64,000 bases of DNA from Pseudomonas soli (GCF_900110655.1 NZ_FOEQ01000001.1:285152-349151), one strand, 5' to 3'. Shown: positions 36,595 to 46,618, counted from the stretch's first letter. The notes: a model not told the origin generated them from the letters alone. Program-made: numbers and translations.

Positions 36595-39500
36595 ATGAAA
36601 AAGTACAACGCGTTGTTGGACAACCTAGCCCGCAGCTCATTACGCCTGAACAAAGGCATGACCGCGCTGCTGGGGCTGGCTTTACTATTGATTGCTTTCG
36701 GCATCTGGTCACTCCAGCGCCTGGTCGACGAACACAACGACACGGTGAACATTCACTTCGCAAGGTTGATGGAGAACCTCCGCGAGCAGGAGTACTTCCT
36801 GAGGACCCTGGTACGGCAAAGCGTCGAAGGTCAGTTGCTTGAACGCCACCGCCCATTGGATGCAACGTTGACGCCGTTGCCCGAAGAAGGACAGGGGATT
36901 TTCCAGGGGCAGGCGTTCCCGTTTACCCTGCCGTTCAGCGTCAAGCTCGACTCAGAGCGGGTCAATAGCAGCGAAATGCCGCGCATCTTTAGCCAGGGCG
37001 CAAACCTAGCGGCCTTCTACAGTAGCTTCTGGTCTGCTGCCCATTACCGCTCACCCCAGGTGTTCCTGTTTTCGCCGAGCATGCACTACGATATTGCAGT
37101 GCCTGCAGCCGGCCGTGGTCGGGGTCAAACAATAAGTGGCAACGAGCCATTCTTGGAGGTGGTCGAGCAAGTGGCCATGCGAATGCCCGAAGAGAGCGCG
37201 TGGTCGCAGAATGACGCAGTAATCTGGCGCAGCTACGTCCCCCATCCCGACCATGCGTCCCCAGCGCGGTTACTGGCGTATACAAGTGTTCCCTTGAGCC
37301 CGACGCGCGCAGGCGCTGGCAGGTTCCTAATCGCATCGCTGGTCGACCTAGCCCAGATCAACGACTTCGAACGCATCATGGCCTGGACCGTGTATGACCG
37401 TTTTACCTTGATCACTCCGTCCGGCAGGACGCTCATTGGCGACGCCTTGTCACTAGCTGACCTACACGAAGGCTTGAATTTCAAGGCCAATGGCCTGGTG
37501 TTCCGCCTGTATGAACACGCAGGCGGCGGGTGGAGCGCGGTTTACACCGTGACCTACCAGCATTTCTTCCGCTATGCCTTCTGGTCGCTAGTCAGCCTGG
37601 CCGTAATCTTCCTCGTCATATTCGGACTGGGCCGGCTGGCCATCCGCTGGTACCAGTGGCGGGTCATCATTCCTGCGCGCGCCGCACACGCAACCATTAC
37701 TGAGAGCGAAGCCTTCAGCCGCGTGGTCATAGACACTGCCCCGACTGGACTTTGCGTAGTGCGTAACGCCGACCATACCTTGCTGCTGGAAAACCAGCGC
37801 GCCCAAAAATGGAACAGCACCAGTGATCTGATCAAAACGCTTGCACCTCAGCTGGGCACCATATCCAGCGGAGAAGATCACGTGCAAATCGAAGGTCGCC
37901 ATTTCAAAGTCGGCTTTGTCTCTACTCGTTATCATGGTGAGGACGTCAAGCTGCTGGCCTTCAACGATGTCACACACCACATCGAAGACGCCCAGGCGCT
38001 AGAAGATGCCCGCCGCGCCGCCGACGCTGCTAACCAGGCTAAGACTTTGTTCCTGGCGACCATGAGCCATGAAATCCGCACCCCACTATACGGCGTACTG
38101 GGTACACTCGAACTGCTCGGACTGACACAACTGGATAGTCGTCAGCAAGGTTACCTGCATACCATTCAGCGCTCCTCGGCAACCTTGTTTCAGTTGATCA
38201 GCGACGTGCTTGATGTGTCCAAAATCGAGTCTGGCCAGATGGCCTTGGAGCCCGTGGCATTCTGCCCATTGGACATGCTTGAGGACACCCTGCGCACCTA
38301 TTGCGCTTTTGCCGAGCGTAAAGGCCTGCTGCTTTATGCATGCACCGATGCCCGTCTGCCTGCCCAAGTAGTGGGCGATCCGATACGCATCCGGCAGATT
38401 CTCAACAACCTGCTGAGCAACGCTATCAAGTTCACTGATACTGGTCGGGTAGTGCTACGTACTCGCGTACTGGCGATCGATGCCGCCCAGGTCAGCCTAG
38501 AATGGCAGGTGACAGACAGCGGTATCGGTATCTCCGAAGCCCAACAAGCCCGCCTCTTTGAGTTGTTCTACCAAGTCATGGATGCAACCAGCGAAGGTGG
38601 AGCTGGCCTAGGCCTGCCTATCTGTGGCTGGCTGGCGGACATGATGGGTGGACAAATCAAGGTGGTGAGCGAACCGGGCCTGGGCAGTAGCTTTTCACTG
38701 AAGGTGAGCTTGCCATTGGCACAGGGTGTACTGGGCGACTGCCCGTCGCTGGTGTCCGAGCCGACCCCAGTGTATGTCCGTGCGCCAATACCCGAGTTGG
38801 CACAGCATTGCGTCGACTGGCTCCAGCGGCTGGGCATCGCCGCGACCCTGACGATCCCCTCACAGGAGCAGGACAACGTCCAGGCCTTGGTGGTAGACAT
38901 GCTCGACTGCACGAACAGTGAACCTTGGCAAGGCCAGCGGATCTGCGCCAGTAGCGACGGCCCCGTGCCCGCCGAATTCAAGAACGGCCGCTGGCATGTG
39001 AACATGCACGACGTTCGCGCAATCGCCCGAGTCATAGACCAGGTTCGCCGCGGCGATACGGCAGAAAACCATGTGATAGTGCAGCCACAACGTAACGCCC
39101 TAAACTTGCATGTGCTCGTGGCAGAGGACAACCCGATCAACCAAGCGATCCTGAAAGAACAGCTTGAAGCACTGGGCTGCAGCGCGGTCGTTGCTGCCAA
39201 CGGCGAGCAAGCCATGCAGCAGTGGCAACCTGGCCTGTTTGATGTGGTGTTGACCGACGTGAACATGCCCTTGATGAACGGCTACGAACTAGCCAGGACA
39301 TTGCGTCAACTCGACACACATATATCGATCATCGGTGTTACCGCCAATGCGCTACGCGAAGAAGGCCAACGCTGTCTCGAAATGGGCATGAATGCTTGGA
39401 TGGTCAAGCCGTTGAGCCTGCATGCACTGCGCACCCACCTAGCACAAGTGTGCCGACCGAACTCGTTGAACGTCAGTGTCAACGTCAGTGACGAGCACAA

Positions 39501-39810
39501 CCCCCTTGGCGCCCCCGCGCCTGCCGACACCGTGCAACTATCTCCGGCAATGCGCACGCTATTCATCAGCACCATGCAGGAGGACATGAATCTCCTGCTC
39601 CAAGCCCTGGAGCAGCGCAACAGCCAGCGCCTCATCGAACGCTTGCACAGCATTTCAGGCGCACTGGGCGCAGTTCAAGCCCGAGCCCTTGCCGAACAGT
39701 GCTGTGCCTTGGAGAACGCACTGCTCAGCGCCCCGATAGATGCCTCTCTGGTCGAGCGCGTGGACGAGGTCTTGACCAGGTTGACAGCAATCCTCGCCTC
39801 ACTCGAATAG
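36595..39810 (+). CDS. rcsC: hybrid sensor kinase with Hpt domain, RcsC-like
   Basis: A 1071-aa hybrid kinase, start at [13 protein letters not shown]1 near 22-40 ([20 protein letters not shown]), periplasmic domain, TM2 near 325-345, a PAS-like region, HisKA with H492 ([20 protein letters not shown]), HATPase ([33 protein letters not shown]), receiver with D888 ([15 protein letters not shown]) and a C-terminal Hpt with H1018 ([15 protein letters not shown]). It is a paralogue of the PvrS-like kinase but has the Hpt the other lacks, so both kinases may feed RcsB through it. In PA14, RcsC/PvrS/RcsB control cupD. Confidence 0.85.
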   Translation: MKKYNALLDNLARSSLRLNKGMTALLGLALLLIAFGIWSLQRLVDEHNDTVNIHFARLMENLREQEYFLRTLVRQSVEGQLLERHRPLDATLTPLPEEGQGIFQGQAFPFTLPFSVKLDSERVNSSEMPRIFSQGANLAAFYSSFWSAAHYRSPQVFLFSPSMHYDIAVPAAGRGRGQTISGNEPFLEVVEQVAMRMPEESAWSQNDAVIWRSYVPHPDHASPARLLAYTSVPLSPTRAGAGRFLIASLVDLAQINDFERIMAWTVYDRFTLITPSGRTLIGDALSLADLHEGLNFKANGLVFRLYEHAGGGWSAVYTVTYQHFFRYAFWSLVSLAVIFLVIFGLGRLAIRWYQWRVIIPARAAHATITESEAFSRVVIDTAPTGLCVVRNADHTLLLENQRAQKWNSTSDLIKTLAPQLGTISSGEDHVQIEGRHFKVGFVSTRYHGEDVKLLAFNDVTHHIEDAQALEDARRAADAANQAKTLFLATMSHEIRTPLYGVLGTLELLGLTQLDSRQQGYLHTIQRSSATLFQLISDVLDVSKIESGQMALEPVAFCPLDMLEDTLRTYCAFAERKGLLLYACTDARLPAQVVGDPIRIRQILNNLLSNAIKFTDTGRVVLRTRVLAIDAAQVSLEWQVTDSGIGISEAQQARLFELFYQVMDATSEGGAGLGLPICGWLADMMGGQIKVVSEPGLGSSFSLKVSLPLAQGVLGDCPSLVSEPTPVYVRAPIPELAQHCVDWLQRLGIAATLTIPSQEQDNVQALVVDMLDCTNSEPWQGQRICASSDGPVPAEFKNGRWHVNMHDVRAIARVIDQVRRGDTAENHVIVQPQRNALNLHVLVAEDNPINQAILKEQLEALGCSAVVAANGEQAMQQWQPGLFDVVLTDVNMPLMNGYELARTLRQLDTHISIIGVTANALREEGQRCLEMGMNAWMVKPLSLHALRTHLAQVCRPNSLNVSVNVSDEHNPLGAPAPADTVQLSPAMRTLFISTMQEDMNLLLQALEQRNSQRLIERLHSISGALGAVQARALAEQCCALENALLSAPIDASLVERVDEVLTRLTAILASLE

Positions 39811-39878
39811 AATCCACCTTGGCACCGAACACAAATGGAATACCCCTCCCATTCGCACCGGCTAACGGGTCGTTTTTA

Positions 39879-40526
39879 ATGGAAAAACTCAAGGTCATCA
39901 TCGCTGACGATCATCCCATCGTGCTGCTCGGCGTGCGCGAACTGGTCGAGCGTGACCCGCGTTTCTGCGTGGTCGGTGAAGCGGTTGGCTCGCAAGGGCT
40001 TATCGAACTGCTCGAACGCCAGGCGGTGGACGTAGTCATTTCCGACTACAACATGCCGGCCGACTCGCCATACGGTGACGGCCTGAAACTGATCGACTAC
40101 CTCAAGCGCCACTACCCAGCGTTACGCATCCTGGTACTGACCATGATTTCCAACCCGCTGATTCTGACACGACTGCATGAACTCGGGGTCGAGGGTGTCA
40201 TCCAAAAGAGCCAGTTGCACACTGAAATAGAAAAAGCTCTTAACGCAATCGCGCGTAATAATACGTATCGCTCACAGGAGCCCACGAGAAACTCGGTCAT
40301 AGCCTGTACTACCGCGATCGATCAACGGGTGGGGAGCCTGTCCCCGAAAGAATTCGAAATATTGCGTCTGTTCGTCGCCGGGCAAAGTGTGAGTGAAATT
40401 GCCCGTAGTCAAAACCGCAGCACCAAGACCATCAGCGCGCAAAAAGTCTCCGCCATGCGTAAACTGGACGTTACCAGCGATCAGGAACTATTAGCCTATT
40501 GCCTAGCCAGTAATATTTTTAATTGA
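39879..40526 (+). CDS. rcsB: REC-LuxR response regulator, RcsB-like
   Basis: A 215-aa NarL/FixJ-type regulator. Receiver at 1-125 with D56 (VVISDYNMPADSPYGDG) and an RcsB-like long loop after the phosphoacceptor; Lys in VIQKSQ. C-terminal LuxR HTH at about 150-205 (LSPKEFEILRLFVAGQSVSE, TKTISAQKVSAMRKL). The start MEKLKVIIADDHP is the first Met of the receiver. It follows the RcsC-like gene after 68 bases and precedes the pilin gene. In PA14 RcsB activates cupD fimbrial genes, and the arrangement here suggests the same. Confidence 0.88.
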   Translation: MEKLKVIIADDHPIVLLGVRELVERDPRFCVVGEAVGSQGLIELLERQAVDVVISDYNMPADSPYGDGLKLIDYLKRHYPALRILVLTMISNPLILTRLHELGVEGVIQKSQLHTEIEKALNAIARNNTYRSQEPTRNSVIACTTAIDQRVGSLSPKEFEILRLFVAGQSVSEIARSQNRSTKTISAQKVSAMRKLDVTSDQELLAYCLASNIFN

Positions 40527-40554
40527 ACAAGTGGCATCAGGCTATCATTAAGAT

Positions 40555-40566
40555 TCGTCTGATGTC
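40555..40566. promoter_or_regulatory. 12-bp motif upstream of cupD1-like pilin gene
   Basis: TCGTCTGATGTC, identical to 32455-32466 upstream of pvrS. It lies about 75 bases before the pilin start in the 103-base gap after rcsB. Candidate site for RcsB or another shared regulator. Confidence 0.4.
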
Positions 40567-40641
40567 CCCGTAACGCCATGCGACCTATCGTAAGCGTGCA
40601 TTTTACATGCAGCACTTACTCATAATCGCATGGACATCAAC

Positions 40642-41241
40642 ATGAAAAAGTTTTCCTTGGCCGCATTGACCCTGTCGCTGATCACCGCCTCCGCCGGCGC
40701 CTTTGCCGCAGAACCTGCAGGCCCGGTCAAAGGTGGTAGCGGCAAGATCTCCTTCACCGGCGTAATCAACAATGACGCTTGTTCGGTCGATGGCGCCAAT
40801 GCTGACCGCGTAATCGCGGTGGATATGGGCACCGTCTCGATCAAGGACATGGGCACCGCCGAAAACCCGGCATCGGGCCGCGTCACTGGCAAGGACTTCA
40901 ACCTCAACGTCAACTGCAACGTGGGCACCAAGGTATCCATGGTCTTCGACGCCAACAGCGGCGGTTCGGGCCTGGTAACCGGTAAAAAGGTCCTGGCTCT
41001 GACCAAGGGTACCGGTACGGCCGCCAACGTCGGCATCGCCCTGCTCGACCCCGCCGGCAACCTGATCGACCTGAGCTCGGCCGCCACCGCGAAAATCCAG
41101 AGCGACGTGCACGGTACCGGCGCACAGGGTGGTGACGCAACTCTGAGCTTCTCCGCAGCCTACGTGACCACCGGCGCCGCCGGCACTGCCACCGCCGGTC
41201 GTGGTGATGCCACCCTGCCCTTCATCCTGCAATACGAGTAA
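40642..41241 (+). CDS. cupD1: major fimbrial subunit, CupD1-like
   Basis: A 199-aa pilin (203 if the ATG 12 bases upstream is used). Signal peptide MKKFSLAALTLSLITASAGA ending AFA|AEP. The mature protein has GKISFTGVINNDACSVDGAN near the start, one Cys pair (C in NNDACSVD, C in NVNCNVGTK), and the terminal donor strand motif ATLPFILQYE with the penultimate Tyr, as in chaperone-usher major pilins. It is the first gene of the pilin-chaperone-usher set and should form the fibre shaft. Confidence 0.9.
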   Translation: MKKFSLAALTLSLITASAGAFAAEPAGPVKGGSGKISFTGVINNDACSVDGANADRVIAVDMGTVSIKDMGTAENPASGRVTGKDFNLNVNCNVGTKVSMVFDANSGGSGLVTGKKVLALTKGTGTAANVGIALLDPAGNLIDLSSAATAKIQSDVHGTGAQGGDATLSFSAAYVTTGAAGTATAGRGDATLPFILQYE

Positions 41242-41313
41242 TCACCTAGCAGGTGTTCCATGCGCGAGGCCGAACAGGCCTCGCCATTTCTTCATACCGC
41301 AAGGTGCCCCACC

Positions 41314-42066
41314 ATGTTGCCTCGTTCTATGTATTCCGTCCTCGGATTGCTGGGCATGCTCATCGCCGCCCAGGCAACTGCAAGCATTTCCCTGAGCGCC
41401 ACTCGCGTCGTGTTCGACGGTGCGCATAAAGAAGCAAACGTCACCGTGCGCAATGGCAACCAGGAAGTCCTGGTCCAATCCTGGGTGGATAGCGGCGAAA
41501 GCGAGCTGGCACAAGTGCCGTTCGCCATTACCCCGCCGCTGGCCAGGGTGTTGCCTAAGCAAGAGCAACTCCTTCGCATTCTTTATGAAGGCCAAGGCCT
41601 GCCTACCGACCGCGAATCGGTGGTCTGGCTGAACGTCCAGGAAATTCCACAAGCCAGTGGCCAGGCCAACACCCTGCAACTAGCCGTGCGCCAGCGGATC
41701 AAGATTTTTTTCCGTCCCGCCAACTTGCCCGGCAATGCCCTCTTGGCGCCGGAACAATTGGTCTGGCAGATAACCCCGAACGGGGATAAAGCACAACTGA
41801 CAGTTAAAAACCCCAGCCTCTACCATGTATCCATGGCAGATATCGAGGTTAAGTCAGGTAAAAAAATTCTCTTCTCCGCTGACTCGACAATGATTGCGCC
41901 CGGCGTTCAGAAAACTTTCACATCCGCACTTACGCCCGCGCAGACTACGATGACACTCACATTCAAGAACATTAACGACTATGGCGCCCAACATAAATAT
42001 TCGGTGCAACTGAACACTACCCAACCCGCTAACGCCAAACCCGCAGAAACCACTATCGCCTTCTGA
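41314..42066 (+). CDS. cupD2: fimbrial periplasmic chaperone, CupD2-like
   Basis: A 250-aa PapD-like chaperone. The signal segment (VLGLLGMLIAAQATA) precedes ISLSATRVVFDGAHKEANV; GQGLPTDRESVVWLNVQEIP and LQLAVRQRIKIFFRP are the diagnostic blocks, with the G1 strand supplying the missing strand of pilin. 72 bases after the pilin gene and 87 bases before the usher gene. It is paralogous to the chaperone at 30675; two chaperones are also present in PA14 CupD (CupD2 and CupD5). Confidence 0.9.
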   Translation: MLPRSMYSVLGLLGMLIAAQATASISLSATRVVFDGAHKEANVTVRNGNQEVLVQSWVDSGESELAQVPFAITPPLARVLPKQEQLLRILYEGQGLPTDRESVVWLNVQEIPQASGQANTLQLAVRQRIKIFFRPANLPGNALLAPEQLVWQITPNGDKAQLTVKNPSLYHVSMADIEVKSGKKILFSADSTMIAPGVQKTFTSALTPAQTTMTLTFKNINDYGAQHKYSVQLNTTQPANAKPAETTIAF

Positions 42067-42153
42067 AAATCATCGCGCCCTACCTCGTACCGCCGGTTTG
42101 CGTGCGGCCTCCCTGTGCCCACTCCGTGCCGGGACATGAAATAGGTTCCTCGT

Positions 42154-44703
42154 ATGTCTCTGTCCATCGCAGCTCGCCCCGTACGCGGCGCCGACGCAGG
42201 CGCGCGCGCGTTCAATCGCAGCACACCTCGCCCGACCTGGCAGCGCAACGCCCTGTCACTGGTCATATGCACCGCCCTGCCTGGACTGGCTGCCGCCGAC
42301 ACGCAAATTCAGGGTTTCAACACCACCTTCCTGCAGGGCGCACAATCCGCTGTCGATCTGCAACTACTGTTGTCGGCCAACAGCGTACTGCCGGGCAGCT
42401 ATCGGGTGGACTTGTACAGCAACGAGGTGCTGGTGGGCCGACGTGACATCGAGTTCAAACGCAATGAGCAGACGGGGCGCGTTGAGCCTTGCCTGACCCT
42501 TGAGCTGCTTGAACAACTGGGTATCGACATGGACAAGCTTAAGGCACAAGGGCGCCTGGACACCGAGCAAGGCTGCCATGACCTGCCGACACTCATCGAC
42601 CAAGCCAGCCTGAGCTACGACTCAAACCGCCTGCGCCTGGCCGCGAGCATCCCGCAAGTTGCGATGAAGCGCGGTCTGCGCGGCTACGTCGACCCGCAAC
42701 TGTGGGATGCCGGAGTGTCCGCAGCGTTCGTAAACTACCAATTCAACACCAGCCGCAGCGCCAGCGACGACAAGACCCGCACCGCCAACAACCTGAGCCT
42801 GCGCAATGGCCTCAACCTGGGCGGATGGCGGCTGCGAAACGAGTCGAACTTCAGCAGCGGCACCGGCCGTCCGGATACGTTCAAAAGCAACCGCAGTTAC
42901 CTGCAACACGACGTGACCGCACTGAAGGGCCAGTTCAGCGCCGGCGAAATATTCACCGACTCCGACCTGTTCGACAGTGTGCGTTACCGAGGCCTGAAAC
43001 TGGCCTCGGACGAAGGCATGCGTGCCGATAGTGAACGCGGTTATGCACCAGTGGTACGCGGCGTGGCACAGACCAGCGCCACGGTCGAGATCCGCCAGAA
43101 CAACTACGTGCTGTATACCACCAGCGTGCCACCCGGGCCGTTCGAAATCAGCGACATCTACCCCAGCGGCTCCAACGGTGACCTCGAAATCACCATCATC
43201 GAGGCCGATGGCCGTCGGCGGACCAGCGTGCAGGCGTTCTCCAGCCTGCCTCTGATGGTGCGCAGCGGCCAGGTCAAGTACAGCCTGTCCGCAGGGCGCT
43301 ACAACAGCAACAGCGAAGGCTTGGCCACACCGCAGATGCTCAGCACTACGCTGGCCTACGGTCTGTCCAACACCTTAACCGGCGTCATCGGCCTGCAAGC
43401 CACCGATGACTATAAGGCACTGGCCGTAGGCAGCGGCCTGAACACCCTGCTGGGCGCGTTTTCCCTAGACATCACCCATTCCTCGAGCAAAGCCCAGGGT
43501 GAGACCACCCAAGGTAACAGCCTGCGGGCGCTCTACGCCAAGACCTTCACTGGTACCGACACCAACTTCACCCTGGCCGCCTATCGCTACTCCACCGAAG
43601 GTTTTCGCAGCATTACCAATCACATCGAGGACATCAGCACAGATGTGCGCAAGCGCAGCGGCAACTCCAAAACCCGCACCGACCTGACCGTCAACCAGAG
43701 CCTGGGGCGCAATCGCGAGTTCGGCAGCCTATACCTGACCGCTATCGATCAGCGCTACTGGAACCGAGGCGGCTCGCAAAGCCTTTCGGCCGGCTACAGC
43801 AACAACTGGGGAGATGTGACATACAACATCGACGTCAGCCGGACCAAGGACCTGGGCCCCTCCGGTCCATCAAGCGACGACACCCAGTTCAACCTTTCGG
43901 TGTCGTTCCCGTTGGGCAATCGAGTGCGAGCACCGCGTGCGTTCGTCACCACAAGCACTCAGAAGGCTAACTCCACCACCCAGGCGGGCATCAATGGCTA
44001 TCTATCTGAAAACAGCGACACTTTCTACTCGATCCAGGGAGGCCACAGCCGCACCAGCGGTAGCTCCGCCTCGGCCAACCTGAATACTCGCACCTCGGTG
44101 GCCGATATCAGCCTGGGCTACAGCCAAGGACGCGGTTACGATTCGCAGAACCTGAACCTCGCCGGTGCGGTGGTGGCCCACCGAGGCGGCATAAACCTCG
44201 GCCAGACCGTAAGCGAGACATTCGCCTTGGTAGAAGTCCCCGGGGTGACGGGCGCAAAAGTCAGCAGCTACAGCGGTGTTGAAACCGGGCGCAACGGCTA
44301 TGCGGTGCTCCCCAATGCACAGCCGTACCGGGTCAACTGGATAAGCCTAGACACCCGCGATCTTGGCGGCGACATCGAGATCGACAACGCGACCCAGCAG
44401 CTAGTACCGCGCCGCGGCGCCGTGGTGATTGCCCGCTATACCGGTAAAAGCGGGCGCCGCGTTCAGTTCGAGTTATTCGACAGTGGCGGCCAACGAATGC
44501 CGTTTGGTGCTTCGGTGGAGGATGCCGAGGGCAAACAACTGGCAATTGCCGACCCGAGCGGCAAAGCGTTGGTGCTGGTGGAGCAGGATCAGGGCAATCT
44601 GATCATAAAGTGGGGCGAGAACCAGTGCACGGCGCCCTACCAGTTGCCGGCGCGCGACAAGGCGGTGAACTATGAACGCCAGCGCCTGGTATGCCAGCCA
44701 TGA
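42154..44703 (+). CDS. cupD3: outer-membrane usher, CupD3-like
   Basis: An 849-aa FimD/PapC usher, normal length. After a long signal region comes the N-terminal chaperone-binding domain (IQGFNTTFLQGAQSAVDLQL, GSYRVDLYSNEVLVGRRDIE), the beta-barrel and plug (PPGPFEISDIYPSGSNGDLE), and C-terminal domains (NGYAVLPNAQPYRVNWIS, RRGAVVIARY, LPFGASVED-like MPFGASVEDAEGK). Its stop overlaps the start of a short open frame as ATGA, exactly where an adhesin gene would be expected. Its base composition matches the rest of the fimbrial cluster; sequence becomes A/T-rich and non-coding within 70 bases after its end. Confidence 0.93.
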   Translation: MSLSIAARPVRGADAGARAFNRSTPRPTWQRNALSLVICTALPGLAAADTQIQGFNTTFLQGAQSAVDLQLLLSANSVLPGSYRVDLYSNEVLVGRRDIEFKRNEQTGRVEPCLTLELLEQLGIDMDKLKAQGRLDTEQGCHDLPTLIDQASLSYDSNRLRLAASIPQVAMKRGLRGYVDPQLWDAGVSAAFVNYQFNTSRSASDDKTRTANNLSLRNGLNLGGWRLRNESNFSSGTGRPDTFKSNRSYLQHDVTALKGQFSAGEIFTDSDLFDSVRYRGLKLASDEGMRADSERGYAPVVRGVAQTSATVEIRQNNYVLYTTSVPPGPFEISDIYPSGSNGDLEITIIEADGRRRTSVQAFSSLPLMVRSGQVKYSLSAGRYNSNSEGLATPQMLSTTLAYGLSNTLTGVIGLQATDDYKALAVGSGLNTLLGAFSLDITHSSSKAQGETTQGNSLRALYAKTFTGTDTNFTLAAYRYSTEGFRSITNHIEDISTDVRKRSGNSKTRTDLTVNQSLGRNREFGSLYLTAIDQRYWNRGGSQSLSAGYSNNWGDVTYNIDVSRTKDLGPSGPSSDDTQFNLSVSFPLGNRVRAPRAFVTTSTQKANSTTQAGINGYLSENSDTFYSIQGGHSRTSGSSASANLNTRTSVADISLGYSQGRGYDSQNLNLAGAVVAHRGGINLGQTVSETFALVEVPGVTGAKVSSYSGVETGRNGYAVLPNAQPYRVNWISLDTRDLGGDIEIDNATQQLVPRRGAVVIARYTGKSGRRVQFELFDSGGQRMPFGASVEDAEGKQLAIADPSGKALVLVEQDQGNLIIKWGENQCTAPYQLPARDKAVNYERQRLVCQP

Positions 44704-44798
44704 TCGCCAAGTCCCTGGCCACCGCGCCGGTCAGCAGTGGAGCGCAACTCTACCCTGACTCACAAAATGCGATTTTTTTTAATTTCGCGGGTGTGTAA
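44700..44798 (+). pseudogene. truncated gene coupled to usher (lost adhesin stub)
   Basis: A 32-codon open frame (MIAKSLATAPVSSGAQLYPD ...) starts on ATG overlapping the usher stop as ATGA. This 4-base overlap is the usual spacing for the next gene of an operon, and in PA14 the next gene is the CupD4 adhesin. The frame loses coding character after about codon 22, at a poly-T stretch (44772-44780), and stops at 44796. I read it as the 5' end of a deleted or interrupted adhesin gene, though chance overlap is possible. Confidence 0.4.
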
Positions 44799-46198
44799 AA
44801 ACGGCTGGGCGATCGGTGGAGGAAGGCAAAAGCTGTAGAGATTTACCCTACCCCCCCTTCTCGCCGTTTTTTGGCCGATTTTCCGCGCTTGATCGCGACA
44901 AACTTTGATCGAGGATGGTCGGGCCTCTCGCTCGATTTGCGGGAGAAAGTTGTCAGTATTTACGTGCTGACGAGGCTAGAAATCGCCCGTTTCGCCCTAA
45001 ATTTCCGGTGATATATGGTCGATTTCTGCCGGGGGTAAGCCGTTTTCCTTCGCCTCTTGGTGCTTGCTCCGCCGAACGATAGCTAGAAGATCACCTGCGG
45101 AATGTGCGGCACGGTCGAGACCTATGGGAAGCTCATGAAAGCTGTTGGGGGCCAGGCCTCGAAAGAGCTACAGCGTAAGTTCGGAAAGTTGTTCCAGTGA
45201 CCTGATTTTCGAATTTGCATCCTCCCTTGGGATGGATCCTGGAAACCGCCACAGCCCGCGTCGGCACTGGCCTCGGCGGGCGATGGCGGGGTTTCCTGTC
45301 TCGGCTATGTCTCGGCGTGCAGCGCGGCAAAGCACCCTAAGCCAAAGTCGGGGCGAAAGCGGAAAGAGCCGCCAACCCTGATGAGCGCGGCATGAATGAG
45401 GAATGGAGTCCCCGCAGGAAGCCCTATACCAGGGGATCGTCTCATTGAGCGGGGCCGGGCATAGCCATTATTGCCTGATGGCACTCCGCACCCACTCCTT
45501 GGCCTAGCGAGAAGTCAAGTCAATTCGAAAGCAGCCGGCCCCGAATTACCAATATCGAACCATAGCGGTCTTTGAAAGGTGCGGCTGCAAGGACGCCGAA
45601 CAGACGCCCCTTTGGATCACATCGCATTTGAGGACGTGATGTATGTCCTTTGGCTCGTCATTCAGTGAACCCTGCCACCATCACAGGCGCAAGGCTTTGC
45701 AGCAGTAGCGGGTCGCCTCGCAGATCTTGTTGGAAACCGGGAGGCTCACTCGCGGCACTCAAAGTGCGACGGGGCAGCTGGAGACTGCACCGTAATGCGA
45801 TCCGCCAGGTCGCTCACTACCAAAGGCGCCCAGCTCCCACGTCCTTACCTGGCACCAGTGAACGCACTGACGAGTTGCATCAAGGCGATCGTCCGGAGGA
45901 ATCCCCCTCCTCCTTCTCGAAGCGGAAATCCAGCGCGACGCAGCCTACGCCTACGGTAATGGGCCCGATTTAGCTGGTCATCCCCTCCTAGCTTCACTGA
46001 GTGAATCGTTGGAAGGATGTGGATGTAGTAACCGCCATCCCCATTAAACGGGCCTTGTAGGCCTAAATGTCAGTGGAGACGAAACAGTGACCATTTAGGC
46101 CACCAAAAGGCCATCTGTGTAAAGGTTATGGAGATGGCTATCTGCCACTGGTATACTGTTAAGTATATACGTCTAAATTTTTTCCGGGTTGCGTAGTA
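44799..46198. other. 1.4-kb region with no recognisable gene
   Basis: No frame longer than about 107 codons reads like protein in any direction. One short frame at 45101-45199 (MCGTVETYGKLMKAVGGQAS...) has protein-like composition but only 32 codons. Segment 45340-45440 is rich in short inverted motifs (GTCGGGGCG ... GAGTCCCCG) that could be part of a structured RNA or a degraded intron or insertion sequence; I could not assign it. The last 60 bases hold the probable promoter of the metallopeptidase unit. Confidence 0.5.
46151..46170. promoter_or_regulatory. A/T-rich inverted repeat upstream of metallopeptidase unit
   Basis: GTATACTGTTAAGTATATAC contains GTATA and TATAC arms 29 bases before the first gene of the unit. 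It may overlap the -10 region (TATACT or TATATA) and be an operator. Weak evidence. Confidence 0.35.
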
Positions 46199-46618
46199 AT
46201 GGAAGTGAAAGATCCAAGTGAATGGATGTACGACCGAGCAGATCACCGTCGGAAGCACTGCTGGAATCAGCCGTATGCAGACTTCGCGCCACGGCATTGG
46301 GGGCAGGTAGGGAAATGCTCCAATCAAATCACGGATGCTATTGCTACGGAGTTGCTTCAAGGTGCAATGCGAGACCAGCTCTACGTTGAGGACTCGCTCA
46401 CTGAAGGGGATGACGAGACCTTTTATCCAGAAGAGGTTTATGCCGTCTATGATGGAGCTATATATGTAGCTGTGCCCACCCGAGCAGGCATCAGCTACCA
46501 CGGATACCCTTACAAGGGGACGCTAAATAAGCGCCTTGTAAAGAAGCTGCAGGCGAAGGCTGAAGAAGCTGACTGCGCTGCGAAATTTAAAAAATGGGTG
46601 AAGGAGTACATTAAGTGA
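46199..46618 (+). CDS. hypothetical protein coupled to the ImmA/IrrE-type peptidase
   Basis: A 139-aa soluble protein without signal or membrane segment. The N-terminal half is rich in aromatic and charged residues (EWMYDRADHRRKHCWNQPYA); the C-terminal half has acidic then basic stretches (GDDETFYPEEVYAVYDGAIY, NKRLVKKLQAKAEEADCAAK). No family recognised. Its TGA overlaps the ATG of the next gene (TGATG), so the two are coupled and probably act together. Codon use is A/T-rich, unlike the fimbrial genes. It might be a substrate or regulator of the peptidase. Confidence 0.7.
   Translation: MEVKDPSEWMYDRADHRRKHCWNQPYADFAPRHWGQVGKCSNQITDAIATELLQGAMRDQLYVEDSLTEGDDETFYPEEVYAVYDGAIYVAVPTRAGISYHGYPYKGTLNKRLVKKLQAKAEEADCAAKFKKWVKEYIK

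Noticed and set aside
45098..45460. Group II intron (GTGCG-like start, folded motifs)
   Set aside because: A GTGCGGCAC start and some paired motifs are present, but I find no domain V hairpin and no reverse-transcriptase frame. Left as unassigned sequence.
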